Origin: JAJEBT01 sp965221485
Lineage (GTDB): Bacteria; Pseudomonadota; Alphaproteobacteria; MPNO01; UBA830
Length of the DNA stretch: 64,000 nt
Assembly (NCBI GenBank): GCA_965221485.1
Contig: OZ244893.1
Span: forward strand, 2,976,001 to 3,040,000
Direction: 5' to 3'
How positions within the stretch are numbered: position 1 is the stretch's first letter; each line of letters starts with the position of its first letter. This document shows, one piece after another, positions 1-8,513 of this stretch. A program made the position numbers and the translations under genes. The notes beneath the pieces were generated by a model that saw only the letters and a program-made list of their open reading frames with translations, did not search any database and had not been told where the DNA came from.

Positions 1-1095
1 TTCGCCTCGGTCTCGGGGATGAGCCGCGATCTCTACAACGCCGCTTATGGCTGGTTTGGTCATTGGCGGGGCGGTCTTGCCTCCGCGACCATCGCCGCCT
101 GCGCGGGTTTTGCGGCCCTGTCCGGGTCATCAGTTGCCTCGGCCGTAACCATGGGGCGTGTCTCCCTGCCGGAGATGAGGCGCTATAACTACAATTCCAA
201 ACTGGCGACCGGCTGCATCGCCGCGGGCGGCACACTTGGTATCCTGATCCCGCCGTCGACCGGCTTCATCATCTACGCCATCCTGACCGAGGAATCGATC
301 GGACGCCTTTTTCTGGCCGGTGTTGTTCCGGGTATCCTTCTGGCAACCCTGTTCATCATCTCGATCTACATCCAGACCCGCATCAATCCGGAGCTGGGGC
401 CGGCTGGCCCGAAAGCCTCGGTCAAACAGAGGATTCAGTCGGTAGGCCAGTCCACGGCCATGATCCTGATCGTGCTCGTTACCATCGGCGGCATCTATGG
501 CGGCGTGTTTACACCGACAGAGGCAGCAGGCGTCGGAGCCATGCTGTCGTTCCTGCTGACGTTGTATCGCCGTCGCCTGACGCGCGAGTCCCTGGCCGAT
601 GTCCTTTACCAGACCATCCGGACGACCGGGCTTGTCTTCTTTATCCTGATCGGCGCCCATGTTTTCAATCCGTTTCTCGCGCTGACCGAAATTCCGTCGG
701 ACCTCGCCAACCTCCTGACCGGGCTGGATGTGTCACCCGTTACAATCATCCTGATCCTGATGGGCGCCTACATTGTCCTCGGATCGTTTCTTGAGGGGTT
801 TGCGATGCTGGTACTGACCCTGCCCATCGTTCATCCGTTGATTGTGGAGTTGGGGTTTGATCCTATCTGGTTCGGGGTTCTGATCGTCATCATTATTGAA
901 ATCGGACTGATTACGCCGCCGGTGGGCGTAAATGTTTTTGTCGTCAAGGGGATTGCCGACGATGTCCCCCTCCGGCACATTTTCGCGGGCGTCATTCCGT
1001 TCTGGATCGCAATGATCATTTGTATTCTTATTTTGATCGCGTTCCCGGAGATCGCGCTGTTCCTGCCCAACACGATGATCGAGGCAAGCGGATAG
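1..1095 (+). CDS. dctM: TRAP transporter large permease (DctM), 5'-truncated
   Basis: C-terminal 364 residues of the large membrane subunit of a TRAP transporter; the reading frame is open to the window edge, so the start is missing. It carries a Na+-coupled organic-anion importer signature: many hydrophobic helices, an internal GILIPPST motif (about residue 83) and the paired C-terminal motif GLITPPVGVNVFVVKG, both typical of DctM. It acts in the inner membrane with a small DctQ subunit (presumably upstream, outside the window) and the periplasmic DctP encoded 85 bp downstream. The substrate cannot be read from the sequence; C4-dicarboxylates or other organic acids are usual for the family. 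Confidence 0.93.
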   Translation, partial: FASVSGMSRDLYNAAYGWFGHWRGGLASATIAACAGFAALSGSSVASAVTMGRVSLPEMRRYNYNSKLATGCIAAGGTLGILIPPSTGFIIYAILTEESIGRLFLAGVVPGILLATLFIISIYIQTRINPELGPAGPKASVKQRIQSVGQSTAMILIVLVTIGGIYGGVFTPTEAAGVGAMLSFLLTLYRRRLTRESLADVLYQTIRTTGLVFFILIGAHVFNPFLALTEIPSDLANLLTGLDVSPVTIILILMGAYIVLGSFLEGFAMLVLTLPIVHPLIVELGFDPIWFGVLIVIIIEIGLITPPVGVNVFVVKGIADDVPLRHIFAGVIPFWIAMIICILILIAFPEIALFLPNTMIEASG

Positions 1096-1180
1096 GGTCA
1101 ACCGGAAGGACAGCCAGGAAAAGGGTGCGGGAAAAACACACCTGTCACTATCTTGAAACCACACGAAGGAGGAACCTACG

Positions 1181-2200
1181 ATGAAGATCATCAGGACGAC
1201 ATTGATAACGACGGCGTTGGCCGCAGGCCTGGCAGCGGCACCGGCCGCGGCGCAGACCGTGGAGCTCAAACTGGCATCGTTTACCGGACCCAAACATGCC
1301 ATGAATCGCGCTTTCTTTACCCCGTGGGTCAAGAAGGTCAGTGACGAGTCCAACGGGACCCTGCAAATCAAGATGTTCGTCGGCGGCAAGCTCGGAAAGG
1401 GCGGACCGCGTCAGTTCAAACGGGCCGTTGACGGCGTTGCCGATATGACCTTCGGTCTGCAAGGTTACACATCCAGCCAGTTCCGCCGGACATCCCTGAT
1501 CGAACTGCCGGGTATCGCCAATAACGGTGTCGAGGCAACCCGGGCGCTGTGGGCTGCCTATGAGGGCCACCTCGAGAAGGAATATACCGAGGTCAAGCTG
1601 CTGTTCATGTGGTCGGTGGACCGTCCGGTCATCATGACCCGGAACAAGCCGATCAAGGTGATCGACGATCTCAAGGGCATGAAAATCCGGACACCATCCC
1701 AGGCCCAGGCGAAGACGCTGAAATCTCTCGGGGCCGTGCCGATCGCCATGCCCATCACCAAGGTCTATAACGCGATGGCTCGCGGCCTGCTCGACGGTGT
1801 CCTGACCTCGACCACGACCCTCACGGGCTTCAAGCTTATCGAGGTGACGAAATACTTCACCGAAGGGCTTCCCTGGGGCACCTCACCGATGTTTCTGGTG
1901 ATGAACAGGAATTCCTATGACGGCCTGTCCGCGGCGCACAGGGCTGTCATCGATAATACGACCGGACCAAAACACAGCGAGGTCGGCTCCGCAGTCTATG
2001 ACAAGGAAAGTATTGACGGGTTCGATCTGGTTCGAAACTCAAAGAATCACGAGCTTCTCAGCTTTTCCGATGACGAAATCCGGAAAGGAACAAACCTCCT
2101 GTTAACGGCAGCCGCGGACATTATCGCCGAGACCGAGGCCGAGGGGATCGCAGCCCGGACGATCGTAGAGAAAATGAAAGCAGCCAATCCTACCAACTGA
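1181..2200 (+). CDS. dctP: TRAP transporter substrate-binding protein (DctP)
   Basis: 339-residue periplasmic solute-binding protein of the TRAP system. A cleavable signal peptide is visible (basic MKIIR, hydrophobic core, cleavage after about Ala24 in APAAA-QT). The central stretch with KGMKIRTPS and the following MARGLLDGV matches the DctP fold, where the conserved Arg of the KIR motif normally contacts the substrate carboxylate. The start is supported by a strong AAGGAGGA ribosome binding site at 1166-1173. It follows dctM on the same strand and is probably co-transcribed. A hairpin just after the stop may end the transcript. Confidence 0.92.
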   Translation: MKIIRTTLITTALAAGLAAAPAAAQTVELKLASFTGPKHAMNRAFFTPWVKKVSDESNGTLQIKMFVGGKLGKGGPRQFKRAVDGVADMTFGLQGYTSSQFRRTSLIELPGIANNGVEATRALWAAYEGHLEKEYTEVKLLFMWSVDRPVIMTRNKPIKVIDDLKGMKIRTPSQAQAKTLKSLGAVPIAMPITKVYNAMARGLLDGVLTSTTTLTGFKLIEVTKYFTEGLPWGTSPMFLVMNRNSYDGLSAAHRAVIDNTTGPKHSEVGSAVYDKESIDGFDLVRNSKNHELLSFSDDEIRKGTNLLLTAAADIIAETEAEGIAARTIVEKMKAANPTN

Positions 2201-2215
2201 CGTCGTAGTGAGGAC

Positions 2216-2242
2216 CGGGGCGTCGGTTTGGCCGATGCCCCG
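2216..2242 (+). terminator. hairpin after dctP
   Basis: An 11-bp stem (CGGGGCGTCGG paired with CCGATGCCCCG, one G-T pair) with a 5-nt loop lies 16 nt after the dctP stop. No U-run follows, so it may be a weak or Rho-assisted terminator, or a 3'-end protecting hairpin. Confidence 0.45.
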
Positions 2243-2531
2243 TCCGCTCGGGTTGGGGGTGTATGACGGGCCGTCGGCAGGCGGGCCCGGGGCCTTGGGG
2301 AACAGGCCACCCGTTCCCGTCCAGTGGACGAGGTTGTCCGGGAACGATAGGGCATTCGCTGGCGCTCTGGTGGGCCGCGCACCGTGAGGAGCCGGGCACC
2401 GGTCAGCGCTCGGCAGCCAACAGAATGACGGCAGTCCCGCAAATACCGCAACAGGGGCTTGTCATCGCTTGAACAGATGACTAGGTTGTGCAGCGACAGT
2501 CACGCATTCTGAGAGAACAGGACGAACAACA
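2243..2531. other. intergenic region before rimP
   Basis: About 290 bp without a convincing gene. I looked for a tRNA, because some bacteria carry metY in front of rimP, and found no T-arm or cloverleaf. The promoter of the rimP-nusA-infB superoperon must lie here, but no clear -35/-10 pair stands out. Confidence 0.5.
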
Positions 2532-2535
2532 ATGG

Positions 2536-2560
2536 AAGCGGGCGGCGCCCGTTTTTTTTT
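2536..2560 (+). terminator. terminator-like hairpin and T9 run at the 5' end of rimP (possible attenuator)
   Basis: A stem of up to 8 bp (AAGCGGGC, loop GGC, GCCCGTTT) is followed directly by nine T residues ending at 2560. This is a textbook intrinsic terminator sitting just in front of, or within the first codons of, rimP. Since an essential operon lies downstream, it is best read as an attenuator rather than an end point. Confidence 0.6.
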
Positions 2561-2576
2561 GGCGTCAATAGACAGG

Positions 2577-3065
2577 ATGGACCAGGCCAACGCGATAGGT
2601 CAAATCATAGGGCCGTCACTCGAGGGGATGGGTTATGAACTCGTTCGCGTGCAATTGCGCGGGGGCAGCAGGCTGACGCTGCAGATCATGGTTGAACGCA
2701 CAGACCGTACCGAGATGTCGCTCGACGATTGTGCCGAGGTCAGCCGCAATCTGTCGGCAATTCTTGATGTGGAGGATCCGATCGGATCGCCATACATACT
2801 CGAAGTCAGTTCTCCCGGGATCGATCGCCCCCTGGTCCGGCTCGAGGACTTCGAGCGCTTCAAGAACCTCGAGGCCCGGATTGAAAGCCGCGTGGAGATC
2901 GAGGGTCGAAAGCGCTTTCGCGGCATCCTGACGGGCGTGAACGAACGCATGGTTTGCATCGCCGTCGAGGGTCGGGACTTTCACGTCCCGTACGACCAGA
3001 TCCAGCGTGCAAAGCTCGTCCTGACTGACCAGCTTCTTGCGGCCTCCCGGAGCGGTTCTGCCTGA
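2577..3065 (+). CDS. rimP: ribosome maturation factor RimP
   Basis: RimP assists late assembly of the 30S subunit. The N-terminal domain includes the family stretch ending in VSSPGIDRPL (around residues 80-90), followed by the SH3-like C-terminal domain with GRDFHVPYDQIQRAKL. The start is uncertain. An ATG at 2532 has a better-spaced AGGA signal, but its first codons would be the terminator-like hairpin and T-run, and the residues added (MEAGGARFFLA) are not family-like. The ATG at 2577 (MDQANAIGQ) gives 162 residues and fits the family better. First gene of the rimP-nusA-ylxR-infB operon. Confidence 0.93.
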   Translation: MDQANAIGQIIGPSLEGMGYELVRVQLRGGSRLTLQIMVERTDRTEMSLDDCAEVSRNLSAILDVEDPIGSPYILEVSSPGIDRPLVRLEDFERFKNLEARIESRVEIEGRKRFRGILTGVNERMVCIAVEGRDFHVPYDQIQRAKLVLTDQLLAASRSGSA

Positions 3066-3122
3066 GCGGCCTGCCAACGGGTCTCTCAGGCCTCCGGCCA
3101 GGCTGGCAACAGAAAACGGATA

Positions 3123-4754
3123 ATGAGTACGATGATCGACATGGAAAATATCCCCGTAGCGGGCTACGACCGGCTGGAGCTCCTCCAGATCGCCGACATG
3201 GTGGCGCGAGAAAAGCTGATCGACAAGGAGGAAGTCCTGACGGCGATGGAGATGGGAATCCAGAAGGCAGCCCGTTCAAAATACGGCCAGGAGCACGATA
3301 TCCGCGTCACTGTGGACCGAAGGTCCGGGGAAGTCCTTCTCTCGCGTCATCTCGAAGTTGTCGAGACCATCGAAAACGAAGTGACGCAGATGACCGTCGG
3401 CGAAGCCCAGCATTACCGGCCCGACGCCGCGGTTGGCGAATTCATTGTCGACCCGCTGCCCCCGATCGATTTCGGCCGAATAGCAGCACAGGCTGCGAAG
3501 CAGGTCATCGTGCAGAGTGTCAGAGAAGCGGAACGCGAACGGCAATATGAAGAATTCAAGAATCATGTCGGCGAAATCATCAGCGGCGTCGTGAAGCGCG
3601 GAAGCGCCAAACGAAGGGATTACGGCAGCGCTACTATTGATCTCGGAAGAGCGGAAGGCGTCATCCGGCGCGACGAAATGATTCCGCGCGAAGAGCTGAA
3701 GCCGGGAGATCGGGTTCGAGCCTACATCTATGACGTTCGACGGGAGCAGCACGGTCCCCAGATCTTTCTTTCTCGCAGCCACCCACAGTTTATGGCCCGG
3801 CTGTTTGCCCAGGAAGTGCCAGAAATCTACGAAAAAATCATAGAAATCAAGGCTGTAGCCAGGGACCCGGGCAGTCGCGCAAAAATCGCCGTATTGTCAC
3901 ACGACTCCTCGATCGACCCCGTGGGTGCCTGTGTCGGTATGCGCGGCAGCCGGGTCCAGGCCGTTGTCGGTGAGCTTCAGGGCGAGAAAATCGACATCAT
4001 CCAGTGGTCGGAGGATCCCGCAACCTTCATCGTCAATGCCCTGGCTCCTGCTGAAGTGACCAAGGTCGTGCTTGACGAGGAACGGCAAAGGATCGAGATC
4101 GTGGTGCCCGACGATCAGCTCAGCCTCGCCATCGGCCGACGCGGCCAGAATGTCCGGCTCGCATCCCAGCTGACACAGTGGGTTATCTCGATCCTCACCG
4201 AAGATGAAGAATCGGAACGGCGTCAGGAGGAATTCCGGGCCCGCTCCCAGGAATTCATTGACGCTCTGGATGTCGATGATGTCCTGGCGCACCTTCTCGT
4301 CACCGAGGGATTCTTCGGGGTCGAGGATGTCGCTTTCGTCTCGATCGAGGATCTTCTGACGATTGAGGGATTTGACGAGGATGTCGCCCAGGAACTGCAG
4401 AATCGGGCGCGCAATTTCCTGACCGAGGAAGAAGAGCGTCTGACGGCCGAGAGACGCTCGCTCGGAGTTACGGACGAAGTCGCGGCCATCCCGGAACTGA
4501 CCGCGGCCATGCTTGTTGCGCTTGGCAAGGCCGGGATCAAGACCATTGATGACCTGGGCGACCTCTCGACCGGGGAACTTGTCGATCCGGATACCGAAGA
4601 TGACAGGGATCGTGGTATTCTGGCGGACTTCGACATGAATGAGGATGATGGCAATGCCATTATCATGGCGGCCAGGGCCCATTGGTTCGACGACGAACCA
4701 ACACCCATGGCTGATGGCGAAACCGAAACGGAAGAACCGGCAGCGGCAAGCTGA
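3123..4754 (+). CDS. nusA: transcription termination/antitermination factor NusA
   Basis: 543 residues. Layout: N-terminal RNA-polymerase-binding domain (1 to about 130), S1 domain (about 148-210, GEIISGVVKRG to RVRAYIYDV), two KH domains (about 230-370, including GACVGMRGSRV and LSLAIGRRGQNVRLAS), then two helix-hairpin-helix acidic repeats to the C terminus, which ends in a very acidic tail. NusA modulates pausing, intrinsic termination and rRNA antitermination. Gene order rimP-nusA-ylxR-infB is conserved across bacteria. MSTM at 3123 is the first start; MENIPVAG eight codons later is an alternative. Confidence 0.97.
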   Translation: MSTMIDMENIPVAGYDRLELLQIADMVAREKLIDKEEVLTAMEMGIQKAARSKYGQEHDIRVTVDRRSGEVLLSRHLEVVETIENEVTQMTVGEAQHYRPDAAVGEFIVDPLPPIDFGRIAAQAAKQVIVQSVREAERERQYEEFKNHVGEIISGVVKRGSAKRRDYGSATIDLGRAEGVIRRDEMIPREELKPGDRVRAYIYDVRREQHGPQIFLSRSHPQFMARLFAQEVPEIYEKIIEIKAVARDPGSRAKIAVLSHDSSIDPVGACVGMRGSRVQAVVGELQGEKIDIIQWSEDPATFIVNALAPAEVTKVVLDEERQRIEIVVPDDQLSLAIGRRGQNVRLASQLTQWVISILTEDEESERRQEEFRARSQEFIDALDVDDVLAHLLVTEGFFGVEDVAFVSIEDLLTIEGFDEDVAQELQNRARNFLTEEEERLTAERRSLGVTDEVAAIPELTAAMLVALGKAGIKTIDDLGDLSTGELVDPDTEDDRDRGILADFDMNEDDGNAIIMAARAHWFDDEPTPMADGETETEEPAAAS

Positions 4755-4774
4755 GGTCTCATTGAACGGAAGAG

Positions 4775-5389
4775 ATGAACGAGACCGGGACGGATATTCG
4801 GCGATGCATCGTAACGCGGCAGCGAGCGGCACGCGATACGCTTGTGCGCTTTGCGATTTCTCCGGAGGGCACGGTGGTGCCGGATATCGATGAGCGTCTT
4901 CCCGGCCGCGGCCTTTGGCTGACCGCACGACCTGACATCGTCAGGAAGGCCTGTTCCGAAAACTGCTTTTCGAAGGCCGCGCGGCGACCGGTCAGCGTAC
5001 CCGCCGATCTTCCCGAACGGGTTATCGAAAACCTCGACCGCCGGTGCCTGGATCTGATAGCTTTGGCCCGCCGGTCGGGAGCCGCTACTGCGGGCTTCGA
5101 GCGGGTTCGGGAGATGGCCCGGCAGCAACATGTTGCGGCTCTGCTGATCGCGTCTGATGCGGGCTCTGCTGCGCGGGAACGCAAGTTCTCACTCCCGCCT
5201 GCAGTCAGGATGATATCATTGTGGACGGCGTCACGGCTGGGTGTGCCGTTCGGACGGGACCGGGTGGTCCATGCCGCAATTCTCGCGGGTCGCTTGTGCG
5301 ACCGGCTCTTGCGCGAAACGGCGCGGCTCGAAAGCCTCTATGGTCACGGAAGTGGCGGTGGCAACGGAATGGAAGTGCAGGAAACCTGA
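4775..5389 (+). CDS. ylxR: YlxR domain fused to an L7Ae-like domain, RNA-binding protein
   Basis: 204 residues. The N-terminal half is a YlxR (DUF448) domain: RRCIVTRQ near residue 9 and GRGLWL near residue 44. The second half (about 90-180) resembles an L7Ae/L30e-type RNA-binding domain. This two-domain form is usual in alphaproteobacteria, whereas Firmicutes encode the two parts separately. The precise role is unsettled; a ribosome or RNase P-related RNA partner has been suggested for the family. It lies 20 bp after nusA and 6 bp before infB. Confidence 0.88.
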   Translation: MNETGTDIRRCIVTRQRAARDTLVRFAISPEGTVVPDIDERLPGRGLWLTARPDIVRKACSENCFSKAARRPVSVPADLPERVIENLDRRCLDLIALARRSGAATAGFERVREMARQQHVAALLIASDAGSAARERKFSLPPAVRMISLWTASRLGVPFGRDRVVHAAILAGRLCDRLLRETARLESLYGHGSGGGNGMEVQET

Positions 5390-5395
5390 CGGACG

Positions 5396-7996
5396 ATGAC
5401 CGAACAGAAAGATACCACGGACGGCAAGAAGAAAAAGCTGACGCTTTCCAGGCCCGGCAAGCTTGAGCTCAACAAGGCGTCCAATGTCACTCAGGTACGG
5501 CAGAGCTTCTCGCATGGCAGATCGAAGGCGGTTGCGGTCGAACGGCGGCGCAGGCGGCCAGTCAACCAGCCGGAGACCGGTGTCAAGGTCGCGGCTGGAG
5601 GTGCTGCCGCCATCGACACGATTGAGCCTGACGTCGTGGACCGGAGTCTGCCAGCGGACGGAGAGGTTGGGCCACTCCTAACTGACGAGGAACGGGCAGC
5701 ACGGCTGCGCGCTCTGGAGGGTGCGCGCCAAACGGAAACCGACATCGCAAGGACCCGTGCCGAACAGGAAGCAAGGGACAGGCGGCGGCAGCAGGAAGAA
5801 GAACGCAAACGCGCCGAAGAAGAGCAGCAGCGAAGGGAATACGAAGAGCGGCGGCAGCAGGAAGAAGAACGCAAACGCGCCGAAGAAGAGCGCAAACGTG
5901 CCGAAGAAGAGGCCGCACGCAGGGCCGCGGAACAGGCAGCCAAGCGCGACAACAAGTCCGAAGCCCCGCATGACAGCGCCAAACGGCGGATCAAGACACC
6001 TCGAGCCCGGCCAGAAGCGGAGGTCACACCGGGAACGACGCCCGAACAGGAACGGCGTTCACTGAAGGGCGATACACGCAGAACCCCCTCGCGGCGAGGA
6101 GCGGCGCGCCGAAGCAGCGGCAAGCTGACCATCAACCAGGCCCTGAACGAAGAGGAAAGAACCCGCAGTCTTGCCTCGGTTCGCCGGCAGAGAGAACGGG
6201 AACGCAGGGCAGCATCGCAGCCCAAGGAAACCGTCAAGGTCTTCCGTGAAGTGACCTTGCCGGAAACGATTACCGTTCAGGAACTTGCCAATCGCATGAC
6301 GGAACGGGCAGGCGCGGTCATCAAGGCCCTGATGAATAACGGGATCATGGCAACCATCACCCAGACCATTGACGCAGACACTGCGGAAATCATCATCCGG
6401 GAATTCGGTCATACACCCAAGCGGGTCGCAGACTCGGATGTCGAAATCGGTCTGAGGGGAGAAGCCGATGAGGAATCCGCCCTGCAGCCCCGATCACCCG
6501 TGGTTACCGTCATGGGACATGTCGATCACGGAAAGACATCCCTTCTCGACGCTCTCAGAAATGCGGACACGGCGGCCGCCGAGGCTGGCGGAATCACCCA
6601 GCATATCGGCGCCTATCAGGTTACGGTTGGCGAGGGCCACAAGATAACCTTCATCGACACTCCCGGGCATGAAGCGTTCACCGCAATGCGTTCCCGCGGT
6701 GTCACGGTGACGGACATTGTCATTCTGGTCGTTGCAGCAGACGACGGCGTCATGCCGCAGACCATTGAAGCCATCAACCATGCCAAGGCCGCCGAAGTTC
6801 CGGTTATCGTCGCCATCACCAAGATTGATCGGCGCGACGCCGATCCGTCTCGCGTTCGCAATGATTTGCTCGCCCATGATCTGGTCACGGAGTCCCTTGG
6901 TGGCGACATACAGGATATCGAAGTCTCGGCTACCGAAGGCACCAACCTCGATCAGCTCGTCGAAGCCATCATGTTGCAGGCCGAAATACTTGAGCTGAAA
7001 TCCAATCCGGATCGCTCCGCCGAGGGCGTGGTGATTGAAGCAAAGCTCGAGACCGGCCGGGGTTCCGTGGCCACCGTTCTCGTGCAGAGAGGAACTCTCA
7101 ATGTCGGTGATATTGCCATTGTCGGTTCAGAATGGGGACGTGTCCGGGCGCTGATTTCTGCTGCCGGAGACCGCGTCGAGAGCGCCGAGCCCTCGGTGCC
7201 CGTCGAGTTGCTGGGACTCAACGGAACACCGAATGCCGGCGACGAATTCGCGGTTGTGGAAAACGAGGCGAGAGCACGGGAAATCGCTGAATTCCGTCAG
7301 CGGCGGGAACGGGAAATCAAGATCCGGGCGGGTTCTCGGGGCACGCTCGACGAGATGTTCAGCCGTATCAAGAGCGGCGAAGTCAAGGAAATCCCAATGG
7401 TGGTCAAGGGCGATGTCCAGGGGTCGGTCGAAGCCATTTCCCAAAGCGCCCAGAAACTCGGGAACGACGAGGTCTCGGTCCGGGTTCTTCATACCGGTGT
7501 CGGCGCTATCAACGAATCGGACGTGACGCTGGCCAAGGCATCCGGAGCCATGCTGGTCGGCTTCAACGTACGGGCCAATGCGCAGGCCCGCAGTATGGCC
7601 CAGGAGAACGGTATCGACATGAGATACTATTCGATCGTTTACAATCTGATCGATGACCTCCGGCAATTGCTGAGCGGCATGCTGGCGCCGCAGATCCGGG
7701 AAACCTATCTGGGGAACGCCGATATCAAGGAAGTCTTCAACATTTCCAGGATCGGGCGCGTGGCAGGGTGCGAAATCGGGCAGGGTGTGGTCCGTCGCGG
7801 TGCCAGGGTCAGACTTCTGCGCGACAATGTCGTGATTCACGAAGGCAAGCTCGCGACATTGAAGCGCTTCAAGGATGAAGTCAGGGAAGTCACGGAAGGG
7901 TTCGAATGCGGCATGGCGTTCGAGAATTACCAGGACATCCGCCAGGGCGATGTCATCGAGTGTTTCGAGGTCGAGGAGATTACGCGAACGCTCTAG
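5396..7996 (+). CDS. infB: translation initiation factor IF-2
   Basis: 866 residues. IF-2 brings fMet-tRNA to the 30S subunit and hydrolyses GTP on subunit joining. The N-terminal region is long, low-complexity and charged (Arg/Glu/Gln-rich, about 110-190), likely coiled-coil, and encoded by internal DNA repeats. The IF2_N domain comes at about 285-335. The GTPase domain has G1 GHVDHGKTS (about 374), G3 DTPGHEAF (about 420) and G4 TKID (about 475, instead of NKID). The C-terminal beta-barrel domains follow, with KEVFNISRIGRVAGCEI near 780. Overall length is normal for an alphaproteobacterial IF-2. Confidence 0.98.
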   Translation: MTEQKDTTDGKKKKLTLSRPGKLELNKASNVTQVRQSFSHGRSKAVAVERRRRRPVNQPETGVKVAAGGAAAIDTIEPDVVDRSLPADGEVGPLLTDEERAARLRALEGARQTETDIARTRAEQEARDRRRQQEEERKRAEEEQQRREYEERRQQEEERKRAEEERKRAEEEAARRAAEQAAKRDNKSEAPHDSAKRRIKTPRARPEAEVTPGTTPEQERRSLKGDTRRTPSRRGAARRSSGKLTINQALNEEERTRSLASVRRQRERERRAASQPKETVKVFREVTLPETITVQELANRMTERAGAVIKALMNNGIMATITQTIDADTAEIIIREFGHTPKRVADSDVEIGLRGEADEESALQPRSPVVTVMGHVDHGKTSLLDALRNADTAAAEAGGITQHIGAYQVTVGEGHKITFIDTPGHEAFTAMRSRGVTVTDIVILVVAADDGVMPQTIEAINHAKAAEVPVIVAITKIDRRDADPSRVRNDLLAHDLVTESLGGDIQDIEVSATEGTNLDQLVEAIMLQAEILELKSNPDRSAEGVVIEAKLETGRGSVATVLVQRGTLNVGDIAIVGSEWGRVRALISAAGDRVESAEPSVPVELLGLNGTPNAGDEFAVVENEARAREIAEFRQRREREIKIRAGSRGTLDEMFSRIKSGEVKEIPMVVKGDVQGSVEAISQSAQKLGNDEVSVRVLHTGVGAINESDVTLAKASGAMLVGFNVRANAQARSMAQENGIDMRYYSIVYNLIDDLRQLLSGMLAPQIRETYLGNADIKEVFNISRIGRVAGCEIGQGVVRRGARVRLLRDNVVIHEGKLATLKRFKDEVREVTEGFECGMAFENYQDIRQGDVIECFEVEEITRTL
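5782..5911 (+). repeat. direct repeats inside infB
   Basis: A perfect 43-bp direct repeat occupies 5782-5824 and 5848-5890 (offset 66 bp), and a third partial copy of about 21 bp follows at 5891-5911 with one difference. They encode the RRQQEEERKRAEEE blocks of the IF-2 linker. The offset is a multiple of three, so gain or loss of a unit keeps the frame. Confidence 0.9.
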
Positions 7997-8066
7997 AAGC
8001 AGGATCATGCACCTGCGGGTGCAAGAGCGCCGACAGACCACTCACGGAATTCGACGGACATCCGTC

Positions 8067-8513
8067 ATGAGACGCGACCATTTCCGATTTGACAGCCCTC
8101 TGCGCGCGACCGGTCAACGGCGACTGAGGGTTGCTGAAACCATACGCCAGGCCCTCTCCCATGTTCTTGAGCGCGGAGACGCCAGAGACCCGGGCCTCGA
8201 AAACGTTTCGATCACCGTGACCGAAGTGCAGCTGAGCACCGATCTTCGCCATGCCAGGGTCTTTGTGATGCCCCTCGGCGGCAGCCATTCGGAAGAATTG
8301 CTGGACAGCCTGCGACGTGCGGCACCTTTCCTGCGGCGCCGCATCGGCAATGCTGTGACGCTCAAGCGATTGCCATCCCTGCAGTTCGAACTCGATTCCC
8401 GATTCGACACCGTGGACCGCATTGATGCTCTCCTGCGACATCGTCCGGTATCGGTCGAACCGGAGGACAGCCCGCTTGCAGGGTCCATGGCAGACAACAA
8501 AAATGAGTCGTGA
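8067..8513 (+). CDS. rbfA: ribosome-binding factor A
   Basis: 148 residues. RbfA is a KH-type factor needed for 16S rRNA 5'-end processing and 30S maturation. Visible family features: N-terminal RRLRVAETIRQALSHVL, the central ITVTEVQLSTDLRHARVFV strand-helix and C-terminal FELDSRFDTVDRID. The frame is open from 7875, but the upstream part overlaps infB out of frame and is not family-like, so the ATG at 8067 is chosen. The 3' end overlaps truB by 11 nt. Confidence 0.93.
   Translation: MRRDHFRFDSPLRATGQRRLRVAETIRQALSHVLERGDARDPGLENVSITVTEVQLSTDLRHARVFVMPLGGSHSEELLDSLRRAAPFLRRRIGNAVTLKRLPSLQFELDSRFDTVDRIDALLRHRPVSVEPEDSPLAGSMADNKNES

Noticed and set aside
2243..2531. possible tRNA upstream of rimP
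   Set aside because: No T-arm consensus or cloverleaf pairing could be found in either strand.
5721..6065. frame-shifted low-complexity Lys/Asn-rich plus-strand frame in infB
   Set aside because: Produced by the repeats in the IF-2 linker read out of frame.
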